A stretch of DNA of 64,000 nucleotides. Source: Acidimicrobiales bacterium (GTDB taxonomy: Bacteria; Actinomycetota; Acidimicrobiia; Acidimicrobiales; Acidimicrobilacustridaceae). The translations under genes and the position numbers were made by a program. The stretch lies in the NCBI GenBank assembly GCA_025455885.1, contig JALOLR010000007.1:1-64000 (forward strand). Reading direction: 5' to 3'. Positions within the stretch are counted from its first letter, which is position 1, and each line of letters opens with the position of its first letter. Below, piece by piece: positions 8,896-17,649 of this stretch. The notes below the pieces were generated by a model that had not been told where the DNA came from, ran no database searches, and worked only from the letters and a program-made list of their open reading frames with translations.

Positions 8896-10602
8896 ATGGA
8901 CCCAGGTCGAGTGCTGCGGTCGATGGCGAGCTCAATGCCCCGACCGGGCGCGGTGGTCCTCCCCGGTCCCCGCGCCCGCATCGTCACGCAGGTCTTCGCC
9001 GGGGTGACCCTCGCCGCCCTCGCCCTCCCGCTCAACATCGGGTACGCCGAGGCGGCCGGCCTGCCGGCGATCGTCGGCATCAACGCCGCGCTGCTCCCGA
9101 TCCTCGCGTTCGCCCTCTTCTCCGGATCCCGCCAGCTGGTGCTCGGGCCGGATGCCACCGTCGCCGCCCTCCTCGCCGGCCTGCTCCCTGCTGTCGCGGC
9201 CGAGAGCGGGGCGATGCCGGTCGAGCTCGCACTCGGCGTAGCGATGCTGACCGGCATCATCCTCATCGTGCTGTGGCTGGTGAAGGCCGGCACCCTGGTG
9301 CGGTTCATCTCGAAGTCGGTGCTGGTCGGGTTCCTCGCCGGCCTGGGCATCGAGATCCTCACGTCGCAGGTCGAGAAGATCCTCAACGTCAGCGTCGACA
9401 CCGGCGGGTGGTTCACCGACGTCGTCGAGATCGTGAAGAGCATTCCGGAGGCCTCCGTCACCAGCGTCGTGGTGGGCGTGACGACGATCGCCGTCATCCG
9501 CCTCTGCCAGCGGTTCATCCCGAAGCTCCCGGGGCCGCTGATCGCGCTGGTCCTCGTCGGGGGCGCGGTCTACCTGCTCGACCCGGGTGGGGTGAAGCTC
9601 CTGGGTGAGATCCCGTCGGGCCTGCCGTCGCTCTCGTTCCCGTCGCTCGACCCCTCGACATGGGCCCAACTGTTCGGCACCGCGCTCGCCATCGCCGTGC
9701 TCACCGTCGCCGAGGGACTGCTCGTCGCCAGCACCGCGGCCCGGCGTCACCACGACGAGCTCGAGGTCAACGGTGAGCTGGTGGCCATGGGCGTCGCCAA
9801 CATCGCCGCGGCGGTGAGCTCGGGCATGCCGATCGGCGCCAGCTCCTCTCGAACCGCATCGACCGAGGCGGCCGGGGGTCGCTCGCAGCTGCCTGCCATC
9901 GTCAGCGTGCTCATCGTCGGCGCCATCGCCTTGTGGTTCACCGACGTGGTCGCCGAGATCCCGACCGCGGCCCTGGCCGGGCTCGTCGCCAACGCCGTCC
10001 TCTCGGTCATCGACGTCCGTGCGTTCCGCACCTTCGCCCACGTCCGCCGCAGCGAGCTGCTCATCGCGGTGGGGTGCACCCTCGCGGTGCTCGTCCTCGG
10101 CCCGATCGGCGGACTCGTGCTGGCGACGGTTGCCACCATGGTCGACATGGTGCGCCGCACGGCCGGCTCCCCGTGGGTGACGCTCGAGCCGCCCGAGGGG
10201 GACTGGGAGATGGAGCGGTTCGCCGCCGTGGCGGACCCTGACTCCGTCCCCGACGACCTGGTCGGAGTCACCTTCGTGCGGCTCACCGGTCCGCTCTTCT
10301 TCGCCAACGCCGACACGTTCAGGGACCGCGTGGCCGAGGGGGCCACCGGTGACGTGCGATGGGTGCTGCTCGACTTCGAGTCCGTGACCGACGTCGACCC
10401 CACGGCCTCGGAAGCGCTCGCCGACTCGGTCGAGGCGGTCCGCGACCGCGGCAAGGTCATCGGCATCGCCCGCGCGTCTGCACCCGTCCGCCGCCTGCTC
10501 GATCTCTACGGGATCACCGAGACGATCGGCACCGATCACCTCTACACCACCAACCGGGAAGCGTTGGCCGCCTATCTCGCCGACGATCGGGCGCAGCCGT
10601 AG
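8896..10602 (+). CDS. SulP family inorganic anion transporter with STAS domain
   Basis: The 568-residue protein starts with a long membrane domain (about residues 28-420, 10 or more helices). It contains PLNIGYAEAAGLPAIVGI near the first helix, LVLGPDATVAALL, and GMPIGASSSRTA, all in SulP positions. A C-terminal STAS domain (about 440-560) includes LLDFESVTDVDPTA. The family moves sulfate, bicarbonate, chloride or similar anions, and the substrate cannot be told here. The start is supported by GAGGGGAG upstream of the ATG. A strong inverted repeat follows at 10648. Confidence 0.9.
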   Translation: MDPGRVLRSMASSMPRPGAVVLPGPRARIVTQVFAGVTLAALALPLNIGYAEAAGLPAIVGINAALLPILAFALFSGSRQLVLGPDATVAALLAGLLPAVAAESGAMPVELALGVAMLTGIILIVLWLVKAGTLVRFISKSVLVGFLAGLGIEILTSQVEKILNVSVDTGGWFTDVVEIVKSIPEASVTSVVVGVTTIAVIRLCQRFIPKLPGPLIALVLVGGAVYLLDPGGVKLLGEIPSGLPSLSFPSLDPSTWAQLFGTALAIAVLTVAEGLLVASTAARRHHDELEVNGELVAMGVANIAAAVSSGMPIGASSSRTASTEAAGGRSQLPAIVSVLIVGAIALWFTDVVAEIPTAALAGLVANAVLSVIDVRAFRTFAHVRRSELLIAVGCTLAVLVLGPIGGLVLATVATMVDMVRRTAGSPWVTLEPPEGDWEMERFAAVADPDSVPDDLVGVTFVRLTGPLFFANADTFRDRVAEGATGDVRWVLLDFESVTDVDPTASEALADSVEAVRDRGKVIGIARASAPVRRLLDLYGITETIGTDHLYTTNREALAAYLADDRAQP

Positions 10603-10647
10603 CCGTCCGATCGTGATCCGGCGAGTTCGAGTCACGGAAGGCCATCT

Positions 10648-10699
10648 CGTTCTTGTCGCGCTTTCCGGTCACCGGCGACAGGAAAGCGCGACAAGAACG
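10648..10699. terminator. Perfect 19-bp inverted repeat, likely terminator
   Basis: Two perfectly complementary 19-nt arms (10648-10666 and 10681-10699) surround a 14-nt loop, 45 nt after the SulP stop. No T-run follows, as is common in high-GC actinobacterial terminators. The perfection of the arms also allows a protein-binding palindrome or a miniature-element remnant. Confidence 0.55.
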
Positions 10700-10896
10700 G
10701 GTGGCAGGGGCGTACCGTCACCTCGCGAGATCGGGCCGCCCGAGGGCAGCCCGATCTTCGCTACGTGATGTGCCGCACGTTCGCTACGCACCCTTGGTCG
10801 GTTGGTGGAGCTGGGGGGAATCGCGTACTCCGGCGTCTCATAGCGCCGGGACCGGGGTGCCAACGCCAAGCTCAAGCACTTCGGTAGCTTGAGCGG

Positions 10897-11382
10897 ATGT
10901 GGGAGTGGCGGGTGAACGACCCCGCGGCGGCGGGTCCAAGCCCGGTGGGGCGTGGCCTTGCTGCGTGGCGACGGGCCGGCCGGCCGATGAAGATGATTGG
11001 CGCCGCTGTGCCGATCATCATCGGTCTCCTGATCGGCTCCTGCGCTATCTGGTTGGCCGCAGCCGCCGTGGCTCTCGAATCCCCTGGGGGCGTTGCGGAT
11101 GCCAGCGGCCCGGTGGTGAGTCAGTCCACCAGTTGGTTCCCGCCGGGAGGGCGGTACACGGTCGTCTCGAATGGAGTGGAGCTTTCGGTGCTGCAGCCGT
11201 GGCACGAGGCTCCCTTGGGTACCGTCGTCATCGGCCTTGGCACAGGCCTCGTCGCAGCAGGACTCATCGCTCTGCCAACGCTGATCATCTACGGGGCCGT
11301 GGCGAGATCGTCCTCGACCGTGTCCGAGCAGGACGAGTCCGGAGCGCGGACCACCGTCCCAGAACGCCGGCTGTATGGGTGA
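10897..11382 (+). CDS. Small membrane protein of unknown function
   Basis: The 161-residue protein has two hydrophobic helices, at about residues 33-58 (AVPIIIGLLIGSCAIWLAAA) and 107-133. An external loop between them contains a TSWFPPGGRYTV stretch. The C-terminal tail is polar. I recognise no family. The next small gene starts 6 nt after its stop, suggesting an operon. An 8-bp inverted repeat (GCTCAAGC and GCTTGAGC) lies just before the start and may be regulatory. Confidence 0.6.
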   Translation: MWEWRVNDPAAAGPSPVGRGLAAWRRAGRPMKMIGAAVPIIIGLLIGSCAIWLAAAAVALESPGGVADASGPVVSQSTSWFPPGGRYTVVSNGVELSVLQPWHEAPLGTVVIGLGTGLVAAGLIALPTLIIYGAVARSSSTVSEQDESGARTTVPERRLYG

Positions 11383-11388
11383 CGCGGC

Positions 11389-11571
11389 ATGTCGAGGGCC
11401 TCGGACGCCACGATCAGCAAGACTTACCCGATGATCATCGCGGCGGTGTTGATTCTCATCCCGGTCCTCCTGCTGGTGTGGCTCGTCCTGACCATCGACA
11501 AGGGCGTCCTGCAGCTACGTCGGATCGCCGACGAGCTCCAACGGCAGCGGGAGTCCAAGCCCTCCGTGTGA
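11389..11571 (+). CDS. 60-residue single-helix membrane peptide
   Basis: The N-terminal 13 polar residues are followed by one strong membrane helix at about 14-35 (PMIIAAVLILIPVLLLVWLV). A charged coiled-coil-like tail follows (LRRIADELQRQRES). It lies 6 nt downstream of the previous membrane protein gene. The function is unknown. The small size, clear helix and operon spacing support it as real. Confidence 0.55.
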   Translation: MSRASDATISKTYPMIIAAVLILIPVLLLVWLVLTIDKGVLQLRRIADELQRQRESKPSV

Positions 11572-11651
11572 CACCGTCACCTAACGCCGGGACTGGGTGC
11601 CCCCCCACCGGCGGACGTGAACCTTGGACACGCCGCCTGGCTGAGTGGGAA

Positions 11652-12185
11652 CTACGGGGTGGTGGTGCTGGCAGAGAGGTTGAAGGCCTGCCAGTCGCTC
11701 TGGTTCGCGAGTCGTAGCTCGCTCATCTGTCGGCTGAGGTCGGCGATGCGCGCAGAGCACGGTCGATCCGTGCCTCGTGTTTCCAACAACACAGCGATCC
11801 GGGCGTCTCCGGCCCAGATCGCTGCGGCCGACGAGTCCACACCCTCGACGCACCTGAAAAGCACCGTGCCGAACGGCGGGATCGTCTCTGTTGTCGTGGC
11901 TGGGGTCGTGAAGGACTCGACGAGGGTGCGGTACTGCTCATCGGTCTGGCCCATCAGGTCTCGGTCGTAGGTGAACAGCTCGAACCGAGTGCCTTGCGGA
12001 TCGTCGTAGTAGACGGCGGACCCACCGGCAGCGGGGTCCCCGCCGTACTCGAGGGCGCTGGACCCAGCCGGGGGTATGGCGTAGGCGGCGTCGCTGGATG
12101 CCGCGCCTGTGGCGGTGCCGTCCCCGGCGGTGGAACGAATCGCGACTCCCGCGAGCCCGGCGACGAACAAGACGAGGGCTGCCAC
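11652..12185 (-). CDS. Secreted or membrane-anchored protein of unknown function
   Basis: The 177-residue protein has an N-terminal hydrophobic segment (AALVLFVAGLAGVAI, residues 2-16) that may be a signal anchor. A low-complexity spacer follows, then a soluble domain with two cysteines (RCVEGVDSS and PCSARIADL), consistent with an exported protein with a disulfide. An upstream in-frame extension exists but is arginine-rich and unconvincing. It lies downstream of the GNAT gene on the same strand. Confidence 0.5.
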   Translation of the reverse strand: MAALVLFVAGLAGVAIRSTAGDGTATGAASSDAAYAIPPAGSSALEYGGDPAAGGSAVYYDDPQGTRFELFTYDRDLMGQTDEQYRTLVESFTTPATTTETIPPFGTVLFRCVEGVDSSAAAIWAGDARIAVLLETRGTDRPCSARIADLSRQMSELRLANQSDWQAFNLSASTTTP

Positions 12186-12222
12186 GAGCGCCAGGCGACC
12201 CCAAGGGCGCCCGCCCGGCGAC

Positions 12223-12849
12223 TCACTGCTCTGAGGCCCAGGGAGCGAGCCCAGTCCAGTTCCGTCGGTTCAGACGCCAGACGCACTCGGCCCCAACTTC
12301 GGCCGGAGCTGATGGCGCGTCGTCTCTCTCCTCGATGAACGTGAAGCCAAGGTGCTGTGGGACCCGCCCACTCGCCACGTTCGCTCGATCGTGATGAACC
12401 TCGACGAACTCGACCTGGGGCATCGAGAACGCCGCTTGGACGAGGCAGCCGGCCGCCTCGGTGGCGACCCCTCGACCGGTTCCGCCAGACCGGGTCCAGT
12501 AGCCGATCTCGAGTCCGTCCGGACCGACGCGTCGGTGGAGGCCGCATCCGCCAATGAGTGCGTTTGCCTCGAACACCCCGAAGTGGAACTCCTCACCAGC
12601 ATCCCAGCGGTCGAGCCAGTCCGCGATGAGGTGCTCGCGGTCCGCCAGCTCGAGCGGCTCGGGCGCTACCCACGGCATCCACGGTCGAAGGTGATCGAGG
12701 CTGTCGATGATCGCCTCGTGCAAGCCGAGCGCATCGCTCAGGGAGTACCGACGCAGAACCCGCCGCGGTCCAGCAACCTCGACGGGAGGACGATCGGCGG
12801 GCATCTCGACATCATGTCGAGCGGCTGCGCCGTCTGCCACGGAGTTCAC
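12223..12849 (-). CDS. GNAT family N-acetyltransferase (RimJ/RimL type)
   Basis: The 208-residue protein has the RimL-type N-terminal segment RRYSLSDALGLHEAI, a PWMPW motif, and the acetyl-CoA loop GGTGRGVATEAAG. It ends with the family's PQHLGFTFIEE stretch. It would transfer acetyl from acetyl-CoA to an amine, and the substrate is unknown. Internal ATG codons (for example MPADRP) are possible alternative starts. The stop lies 38 nt after the upstream start region of the secreted protein, so the two may share a transcript. Confidence 0.8.
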   Translation of the reverse strand: MNSVADGAAARHDVEMPADRPPVEVAGPRRVLRRYSLSDALGLHEAIIDSLDHLRPWMPWVAPEPLELADREHLIADWLDRWDAGEEFHFGVFEANALIGGCGLHRRVGPDGLEIGYWTRSGGTGRGVATEAAGCLVQAAFSMPQVEFVEVHHDRANVASGRVPQHLGFTFIEERDDAPSAPAEVGAECVWRLNRRNWTGLAPWASEQ

Positions 12850-12879
12850 CGCAGCGCCCCAGAACGCCGGGTTGTGGCG

Positions 12880-13788
12880 CTATCCGCCGGTGACGAAGGC
12901 GGCGACGATGTAGGCGGCGTGGCGGTCGAGGTTCTGTCGGCGGTGGTCGTAGATCGTGGTGGTGCGTGGGTCGGCGTGGCGGGCGGCGATCTGCATGTCG
13001 CGCAGCGGGACTCCGGCGTCGAGGCCGGCCATGATGAACGCTGCTCGGAGCATGTGGGGGTGGACGTGTCCGAGCCCACCCTTGCGGCCGATGGAGTTGA
13101 CCCAGCGGTGCGCGGTCCGCCGGTCGAGTCGCTGACCGTCGGCCCGGCGAAGGATCGGGCCCTCGGTTCGTTCGCCGATGGCGAGGTCGACTGTCCTACC
13201 CGTGCGGGGCACGAGCGGGATGAGCGCGGGTTTGGCGCCCTTGCCGAGGATCTTGAGCGTCCGGTGTCCGCGTTCGAAGCCGAGGTCTTCGATGTTGGTG
13301 CCGCAGGCTTCGCTGACCCGCAGACCGTTGAGGCCGAGCAGCACGGCGAGCGCGGCGTGGTCGTGGTCGATGCGTTCAGCGGTGAACAAGAACGTGCCGA
13401 GCGCGGCTCGGTCCATCCCCGGGGACTCGGTGGGGTGCACGGTCGGGCGGCGCACGTACTGGGCGGGGTTCGACGCGATGCGCCCGTCGATGTGCGCGAA
13501 CCGGTAGAAGCCGCACACGGTCGAGAGACGACGGTCAACGGTGGACGGGGCGAGGCCTCGGTCTTCGAGGTGGACCCGGAACAGCTCGATGTGGGGCCGG
13601 GTGGCTCCCAGCACGTCGAGTCCGACGTCGCTGGCCCACTGGAAGAACGAGCGAAGGTCGTGACGGTAGGCCTCACGGGTGCGGCCGCTGTAGCGGGCTA
13701 GGAACGCGGCGACAGCGACATCGGCTTCATCGGGGGCGTCCCAACCGATGGCGGTGAGCAGCGTCGAGTGGTGGCTGGTGGGTTGCAT
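12880..13788 (-). CDS. Tyrosine recombinase (XerC/D-like)
   Basis: The 302-residue enzyme has an N-terminal SAM-like core-binding domain (about residues 22-105). The catalytic residues visible are R157 (GLRVSEA), H245 and R248 (HMLRAA), H271 (ARHADPRTTTIY) and Y280. I chose the ATG at 13786-13788 because AGGAGG lies 6 nt upstream. A longer in-frame version begins 16 codons earlier without such a site. It lacks the extra helix that marks integron integrases. I could not find matching att repeats for it, so it may be cargo or a relic of another insertion. Confidence 0.85.
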   Translation of the reverse strand: MQPTSHHSTLLTAIGWDAPDEADVAVAAFLARYSGRTREAYRHDLRSFFQWASDVGLDVLGATRPHIELFRVHLEDRGLAPSTVDRRLSTVCGFYRFAHIDGRIASNPAQYVRRPTVHPTESPGMDRAALGTFLFTAERIDHDHAALAVLLGLNGLRVSEACGTNIEDLGFERGHRTLKILGKGAKPALIPLVPRTGRTVDLAIGERTEGPILRRADGQRLDRRTAHRWVNSIGRKGGLGHVHPHMLRAAFIMAGLDAGVPLRDMQIAARHADPRTTTIYDHRRQNLDRHAAYIVAAFVTGG

Positions 13789-13882
13789 GAGAGGCCTCCT
13801 GGGCGTGTGGCCCCCAACCCACACCCGTCCCGCCATCCGCCGCCACCCAGAGACCGGTGGGTGGTCTGACGGCGGCTGCTGG

Positions 13883-14374
13883 CTACATGCCCGGGATCGA
13901 GATCTGGTGGCGGGCCGCGAGTTCGGCGACCACGGCCGCGACCGGGACCCCTCGGCGCTCAGCGGCAGCGCGGGTCAGCGCCACGGCGGCGAGGAGCGCG
14001 TAGCGCCAGAAGTCATCGGTGCGCCACCACGAGACCTCATCCAAGAGGTCAGGCTCGAGGCCACCAGCGACCGCGGCGCTGCACAGCACCGCGTACTGGA
14101 ACTTGCGGTTCTCCTTGCCGACGAGCTCGTACTCGGCGAGATGCCGCTCACGAAGCCCCGAGTAGCTGATCGGGCCGGCGCCAGCGGCCGTGGTGTCAGC
14201 CACGACCTCGGCAGCGAGGCGCATGAAGACCTCCCCCGGGAACGGGTCGTTCCTGGGGTGCAGCCCGGCCACCGCATCGACCAGGTCGCTCACGTCCTGG
14301 CCGGCAGCGAGACCCACGAGCAGAAGCCGGATCGCCTCAAGCCGGTCCCCCTCTGTTGCCTTCGGCGTCACCAC
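13883..14374 (-). CDS. Hypothetical protein
   Basis: The 163-residue, mostly helical protein is rich in alanine and leucine. It has an aromatic cluster near the C-terminus (SWWRTDDFWRYALLAAV) that could be a hydrophobic core or amphipathic helix. There is no signal peptide or clear membrane helix. I recognise no family. The frame is clean and its codons look like those of its neighbours. It lies 94 nt upstream of the tyrosine recombinase on the same strand. Confidence 0.55.
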   Translation of the reverse strand: MVTPKATEGDRLEAIRLLLVGLAAGQDVSDLVDAVAGLHPRNDPFPGEVFMRLAAEVVADTTAAGAGPISYSGLRERHLAEYELVGKENRKFQYAVLCSAAVAGGLEPDLLDEVSWWRTDDFWRYALLAAVALTRAAAERRGVPVAAVVAELAARHQISIPGM

Positions 14375-14501
14375 GAGACGAACCTACGCCACCGGCCTCA
14401 CCGACTCCACTGCCTCGCGCCCCATGCCCGTCAAGCTGCCCCACCGCGTCCGAGAGCCGGCGATAGGTGACGTTGCTGGGTCTGTTCGGCAGACTTGGCC
14501 G

Positions 14502-14966
14502 ATGGCGGAGGAGCGGTTCAGCACGCACGATGATCCGGTCTGGCGTGACCGCTCGAACTTCATCATCAACGCAGAGCTTCCCGAGGCCGGCCGATTCGAG
14601 CAGCTCTGGGCCCGGAAGCGGTCTGACGACACCTTCGAGATCTGCTGCATCCCCTTCTTCCTCTACGACCTTGCACTCGGAGACGTCGTGCGGACGACGG
14701 CCAAAGGGGATCACAAGTACATCCTCAGCGAGGTCGTGTCGCCTAGCCAGCGGTACGTCTTCCGGGTCTGGTTCGGTGCAAGCGACATTCCGACCTCGGT
14801 AGTTGTGGACCGCCTCGAGTCGCTGGGCGCCCTCATGGAGTGGTCCTCCGCCAACCTCCTCGCAGTGGACGCCCGCGGCCAGCAGCACGCCCAGGAGATC
14901 GCCGACTATCTGGCAGGTGAAGAGTCTCGGGGCGAACTCGTCTTCGAGACAGGTCGAACCGGCTGA
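14502..14966 (+). CDS. DUF4265-like protein
   Basis: The 154-residue cytoplasmic protein resembles DUF4265 members, with the stretches FEICCIPFFLYDLALGDVV and VVDRLESLGALMEW in the expected order. Its function is unknown. The ATG at 14502 begins the homologous part; a longer open frame upstream looks spurious. It stands alone on the plus strand between leftward genes. Confidence 0.65.
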   Translation: MAEERFSTHDDPVWRDRSNFIINAELPEAGRFEQLWARKRSDDTFEICCIPFFLYDLALGDVVRTTAKGDHKYILSEVVSPSQRYVFRVWFGASDIPTSVVVDRLESLGALMEWSSANLLAVDARGQQHAQEIADYLAGEESRGELVFETGRTG

Positions 14967-15057
14967 CGCTGGCCCTCGCGAAGGTCACCGTCCCGGCGGT
15001 AGGGGGCAGTGAAGCCCTCGCTCGCGGTCGGTCGACGGCGGCCCGGGTCGGGCGGCG

Positions 15058-15558
15058 TCAGTCCCGTTCGACCCAGCGGTCGATCGCCCAGACGACGGCC
15101 AGCGCGAGGCCGGGGTCGATGCCGTCGATCACGTCCAGGGTGTAGGCGTCCCTGATGGTCACCCACTTCTGGCTGATCGCGATGATGGGCGCGCCGTCGG
15201 AACTGACCGAGTAGTCCTTCTCGATCAGGGATCCCTCGACGTGCCAGTGCCCGCCGTCGGCCAGCTCCATGTTCACCTTGGACTTGATGGGCGAGAACAT
15301 CTTCGCCTTCATGGATGCGACCTGTGCGCCCGAGGCGTCCGAGATGGTCATCTGCTTGGGCACGCCCAGGAGGCGTCCGAGCACGGTGAAGGTGACGGAT
15401 CCGTCGGGACCGAGGACGTCGGCCTTGGGGGTCGGCCCCATCTTGCCGTCGACGAAGTAGCGGCGTTCGCCGTCGTCGTCCAGCACCTCGAAGTCACGGC
15501 CCGCGCCGAACTTGCTCTTCATGATGAGGCGTTGCCATCCGTCGGGGGCCGGGTCCAC
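15058..15558 (-). CDS. LURP-one-related / scramblase-like protein
   Basis: The 166-residue protein matches the LURP-one-related beta-barrel family. An early FEVLDDDGERRYFVDGK strand pair is followed by KADVLGPDGS, and a C-terminal hydrophobic helix contains GLALAVVWAIDRW. In scramblase relatives this helix is buried or membrane-associated. The GTG start at 15558 has AAGGAG upstream. It is the last gene of a leftward run with two intramembrane-protease-like genes. Confidence 0.75.
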   Translation of the reverse strand: MDPAPDGWQRLIMKSKFGAGRDFEVLDDDGERRYFVDGKMGPTPKADVLGPDGSVTFTVLGRLLGVPKQMTISDASGAQVASMKAKMFSPIKSKVNMELADGGHWHVEGSLIEKDYSVSSDGAPIIAISQKWVTIRDAYTLDVIDGIDPGLALAVVWAIDRWVERD

Positions 15559-15597
15559 GTCGGGCTCCTTCGTCGATCTGTCGGGGTGGTGAGAGGC

Positions 15598-16425
15598 TCA
15601 GGCCGATCGATCGGCGGGGGCCCCATCGAACGCTGCGAGCTGATCGCCACCCGGTTCGACGACGTCACCGGTCTTGAGGATCTTCACGAGGGCGAAGATG
15701 CCGATGATGACAGCGAGGTACATCGCGAAGCTGCCGAGCGACGCTGTCGGGTTGTCGAGCTTGTCGACGGAGTGCGCCTGGATGAACGTCGAGAAGTCCC
15801 ATAGGGCGTGCAGGACCATGGTGACGATCAGAGTGCCGGCGATCCGGCGGGTCACGTAGTAGGTCAGGCCGACGGCGAACGCGAACACGACCTGCTGGAG
15901 CGTCGGGCCGACGTCCTGGCCGAAAAAGATGTTCGGGACGTGGATGAGCGCGAAGATGGCGCCGGAGAACGCCCACACCCACTTCTCGTGCATGGAGCCG
16001 CGTCCACCGACGATGGCGAGGCCACGGGTGAGGAGCTCTTCGGAGAACCCGACGAACAGCGTCCCGATGGCCAGCCAGAGCACGTAGGTGCCGACACCGT
16101 CGATCTCGCCCCACTTCGTGGCGGCGAAGTTCAGCGCGGCGCCGACCACCAGCATCGCCGGGACGATCCACATCCAGCCGCCGCCGACCTTGCGCGGCTC
16201 GTGGATGGCGGGCTTCCACCATCCGAGCACGGTCGTCATGACCGCCAGGTACACGGAGCCGAGGCCGACCGCCAGGACCACGCCCTTCTGGACGTTCTCG
16301 ACCGTGTCAGCGACGTTGTCGTAGTCCAACCCGGTTGCGGCCCACACGGCGAACACCACCACGAGGTAGCCGAGGATCACGCCGATGGCGACGAGCGGAG
16401 AGGGTTTGATGCGCATGTGGGACAC
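15598..16425 (-). CDS. CPBP family intramembrane metalloprotease-like protein
   Basis: The 275-residue protein has about seven to eight membrane helices. It carries the CPBP (Abi/CAAX) motifs in order: EELLTRG, then FALIHVPNIFFG, then HALWDF near the C-terminus. These supply the glutamates and histidines of the active site. The family cleaves within membranes or acts in peptide maturation and immunity. It lies between a LURP-one gene and a PrsW-like gene. Confidence 0.85.
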   Translation of the reverse strand: MSHMRIKPSPLVAIGVILGYLVVVFAVWAATGLDYDNVADTVENVQKGVVLAVGLGSVYLAVMTTVLGWWKPAIHEPRKVGGGWMWIVPAMLVVGAALNFAATKWGEIDGVGTYVLWLAIGTLFVGFSEELLTRGLAIVGGRGSMHEKWVWAFSGAIFALIHVPNIFFGQDVGPTLQQVVFAFAVGLTYYVTRRIAGTLIVTMVLHALWDFSTFIQAHSVDKLDNPTASLGSFAMYLAVIIGIFALVKILKTGDVVEPGGDQLAAFDGAPADRSA

Positions 16426-16485
16426 CTGCGGACTGAGATGGAGGGGTGGGTGTGGTGATAGGGGTGCGGAAGCACCGAGCGAGGG

Positions 16486-17649
16486 TCAGGCGTTGCGGAC
16501 CCGGAGCACTTCGGACCGGGCGTACTGCACCCGCTCGGTGTCGGCGCCGCCGTCGCGGGCGATCTGCTTCGCCAGGTCGCCTGCGGCGTGCAGCACGTGC
16601 TTCGCGTGCACGTGGCTCTTGTGTCCCTTGTGGGCCTTCACGTACGCCTTGCGCTCCTTGCGGCTGCCGGCGAGTGCGTCGACGTCGGACTGCGTGAGCA
16701 CTCCCTGCGCCACCTCGGGCTCCATGAGCTTGCGCATCCACCGGCGCTCGGTGACCACCGAGGTCTTGTAGATCCAGACGAACAGCGCGATGAGCGACAC
16801 TGGCACGACGACGTAGACCACCGGGAAGAGGATCGGGCTGATGCCCGCCAGGCCACCGGTGGCGTCCCACAGTCCGTGCAGCGCCATCGCGGACAGCATG
16901 AGGAACAGGCCCCGTCCGATGCGTCGTGGTTCGTCGGGTCGCCCGATCAGGTAGATCAGCCCCGCGCAGAAGATGGCGCTGTAGGTCCAGTGCGAGGTGA
17001 GCCCGACCACGACCCGCATGACGCTGGTGGTGTAAGTGGAGGCGACGGCGTCGACGCCGAAGTCGCCGAACGCGGAGTTGACGCCGTAGATGATGTCCTC
17101 GAACACCTGGAAGCCGAGGCCGAGGAACGCGCCGACGATCAGGCCGTCGAACGCGGTGCGGATCAGCCGTGGGGCGAGCAGCACCAACAGCACCATGCCC
17201 GAGGCCTTCGCCAGTTCCTCGGTGATGGGGGCGGTGAGCGCAGCGGCCCAGTCCGCGGCGAACTGCTGGCCGTTCGCCTTGCCCCACAGCGAGATAACGG
17301 CGTTGTTGGCATAGGTCGCCATCGCGAACGTCGCTACGACGCCGCCATACAGGAACGCTGCGCCGGCGAGCTTCTCCGGGACGCTGTCGAACCGGTCGAT
17401 GTGGCGCAGGAAGAGCCAGAACGGCACGGTGTACCCAGCGAACAGCAGCACGCTGAACACGAGCGAGCCCTGGAAGGCGACGAACGAGCTCTGGAGCTGT
17501 TGGAACATGGCCATCAGGCCGACCACGACCAGGAGCAGGTACACCCAGAACGCCATGTTGTGGGTCTGGACGAGTCGGAACTTCCGGCCGAACCCGGACG
17601 CCTCGAGCGCAGCGGTCCGGTCGGCGGTGGCCTGCTGGGGGACGGTCAT
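16486..17649 (-). CDS. PrsW family intramembrane protease-like protein
   Basis: The 387-residue protein has about eight to nine membrane helices with PrsW-type motifs: TAPITEELAKASG, then EDIIYGVNSAFG, then HWTYSAIF, then ALHGLWDATGG. A basic, soluble C-terminal tail of about 90 residues rich in Lys and His (KAHKGHKSHVHAKH) is unusual and may bind RNA, metal or a partner. The ATG at 17649 has AGGAGGTC upstream and overlaps the stop of the preceding gene by 4 bp, implying translational coupling to the anchored protein next to it. Confidence 0.85.
   Translation of the reverse strand: MTVPQQATADRTAALEASGFGRKFRLVQTHNMAFWVYLLLVVVGLMAMFQQLQSSFVAFQGSLVFSVLLFAGYTVPFWLFLRHIDRFDSVPEKLAGAAFLYGGVVATFAMATYANNAVISLWGKANGQQFAADWAAALTAPITEELAKASGMVLLVLLAPRLIRTAFDGLIVGAFLGLGFQVFEDIIYGVNSAFGDFGVDAVASTYTTSVMRVVVGLTSHWTYSAIFCAGLIYLIGRPDEPRRIGRGLFLMLSAMALHGLWDATGGLAGISPILFPVVYVVVPVSLIALFVWIYKTSVVTERRWMRKLMEPEVAQGVLTQSDVDALAGSRKERKAYVKAHKGHKSHVHAKHVLHAAGDLAKQIARDGGADTERVQYARSEVLRVRNA

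Noticed and set aside
10842..12870. Possible integron attC-like sites (repeated AACGCCGGG, ACCTAAC after 11571) near a tyrosine recombinase
   Set aside because: No matching GTTRRRY partner at the right distance, the genes lie in both directions, and the recombinase lacks integron-integrase features.
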